Both the position numbers and the translations under genes were made by a program. A stretch of DNA of 11,923 nucleotides from STC-54 sp964504665 (lineage in GTDB: Bacteria > Patescibacteriota > Microgenomatia > Daviesbacterales > UBA10151): contig CAZDEH010000027.1 in assembly GCA_964504665.1 (NCBI GenBank), forward strand, positions 1 to 11,923, read 5' to 3'. The notes below the pieces were generated by a model, which was not told where the DNA came from, made no database searches, and saw nothing but the letters and a program-made list of their open reading frames with translations. Positions 11,549 to 11,923 of the stretch are shown piece by piece; within the stretch, counting starts at the first letter, position 1, and every line of letters starts with the position of its first letter.

Positions 11549-11923
11549 ATGAAAATATTATTAAAAAAAAGAAAAAAAGTGAGAGGAATGAGAGGGAAAG
11601 GTAATATTAATCCAAAAATCTTAGTAGGTATTGTTACTGTCGTAATTGCTGCCATCATTATTGCGGGAGCTTTAACATACAAACGTAATCTCAACTTAAA
11701 ACCTCAACCTACCCCTGCTCCCCAACTCACGCTAGTAAAAGCTAAGAAACCTCTGCCAACACCTCCCGCTATAGCTTTACGTCAGTCTACTGCTCCTGCT
11801 TCCAAAGTAAGTTCTGATACAATACCTGTCGCCAAACGCAGTTACTCCAAATTTACTGATGGGGTAGTGGTTAGTTTTAACTCTACTACCAATATCTTAA
11901 CCCTTTCTACCAAAGACCAACCT
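11549..11923 (+). CDS. Start of a membrane-anchored protein, cut by the window edge
   Basis: The ATG at 11549-11551 opens a frame that stays open for 125 codons to the last base. A strongly basic N-terminus (MKILLKKRKKVRG) precedes one transmembrane helix (ILVGIVTVVIAAIIIAGAL, about residues 24-42). A long Pro/Thr/Ala-rich linker follows, then the beginning of a domain reading FTDGVVVSFNSTTNILTLST, which recalls the start of small beta-barrel domains such as DUF5666 (uncertain). A second in-frame ATG at 11588 has a purine-rich GAGAGGA directly before it, too close for a normal ribosome site. It lies 31 bases after the 874-aa gene, same strand, so it may be in one unit with it. TAAAAT at 11538-11543 gives a weak alternative -10. 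Confidence 0.65.
   Translation, partial: MKILLKKRKKVRGMRGKGNINPKILVGIVTVVIAAIIIAGALTYKRNLNLKPQPTPAPQLTLVKAKKPLPTPPAIALRQSTAPASKVSSDTIPVAKRSYSKFTDGVVVSFNSTTNILTLSTKDQP

Overview
The window looks like a piece of a small-genome, AT-rich bacterial chromosome, most probably from the Candidate Phyla Radiation (Patescibacteria, Microgenomates-like). That placement is inference. It rests on the density of small toxin-antitoxin (TA) pairs, large cysteine- and Ser/Thr/Asn-rich secreted proteins of modular build, start codons sitting 6-9 bases after good -10 boxes (leaderless transcription), and ATGA-coupled gene pairs. UGA is used as a stop several times, so the code is the standard bacterial one and not the Gly-UGA code of Gracilibacteria/SR1. 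No rRNA, tRNA or CRISPR array was seen.

Left part, 1-2030, mostly minus strand. The window opens with what looks like the right end of an IS200/IS605-type element (last codons of a tnpB-like gene, then a GGCTTTAG-type hairpin). It abuts a minus-strand operon running antitoxin (1449-1730), RelE/ParE-like toxin (1194-1448), SpoU/TrmH RNA methyltransferase (615-1175) and C39-like cysteine peptidase (109-633). Upstream lie a 21-codon ORF with its own promoter and a decayed second copy of the 5' end of the methyltransferase gene (1867-2030). The TA pair is therefore bracketed by two direct copies of the methyltransferase start.

Middle part, 2050-7051. A plus-strand vapBC-type pair (2088-2773) is followed by a two-gene operon. 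Its first gene encodes a membrane-anchored protein with a degenerate LytM/M23-like domain (2813-3451). Its second encodes a 671-aa secreted multidomain protein (3448-5463). Convergent to it is a secreted protein of unknown function on the minus strand. A run of 10 N (5640-5649) interrupts this gene, and its real C-terminus can be recovered on the far side of the gap, ending at 5469.

Right part, 7100-11923. A small repeat element (7107-7196) precedes a brnT-brnA pair (7274-7815) and a Phd-PIN pair (7972-8705), both minus strand with clear promoters and operator-like dyads. A divergent 874-aa secreted protein (8893-11517) has repeated beta-type modules and two thrombospondin type-1-like domains. 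The start of a further membrane-anchored gene runs off the end.

The overall picture is a stretch coding for cell-surface proteins, interspersed with four complete TA modules and remnants of mobile or duplicated DNA. Eight promoters could be read directly. Seven place the start codon at the expected transcription start.
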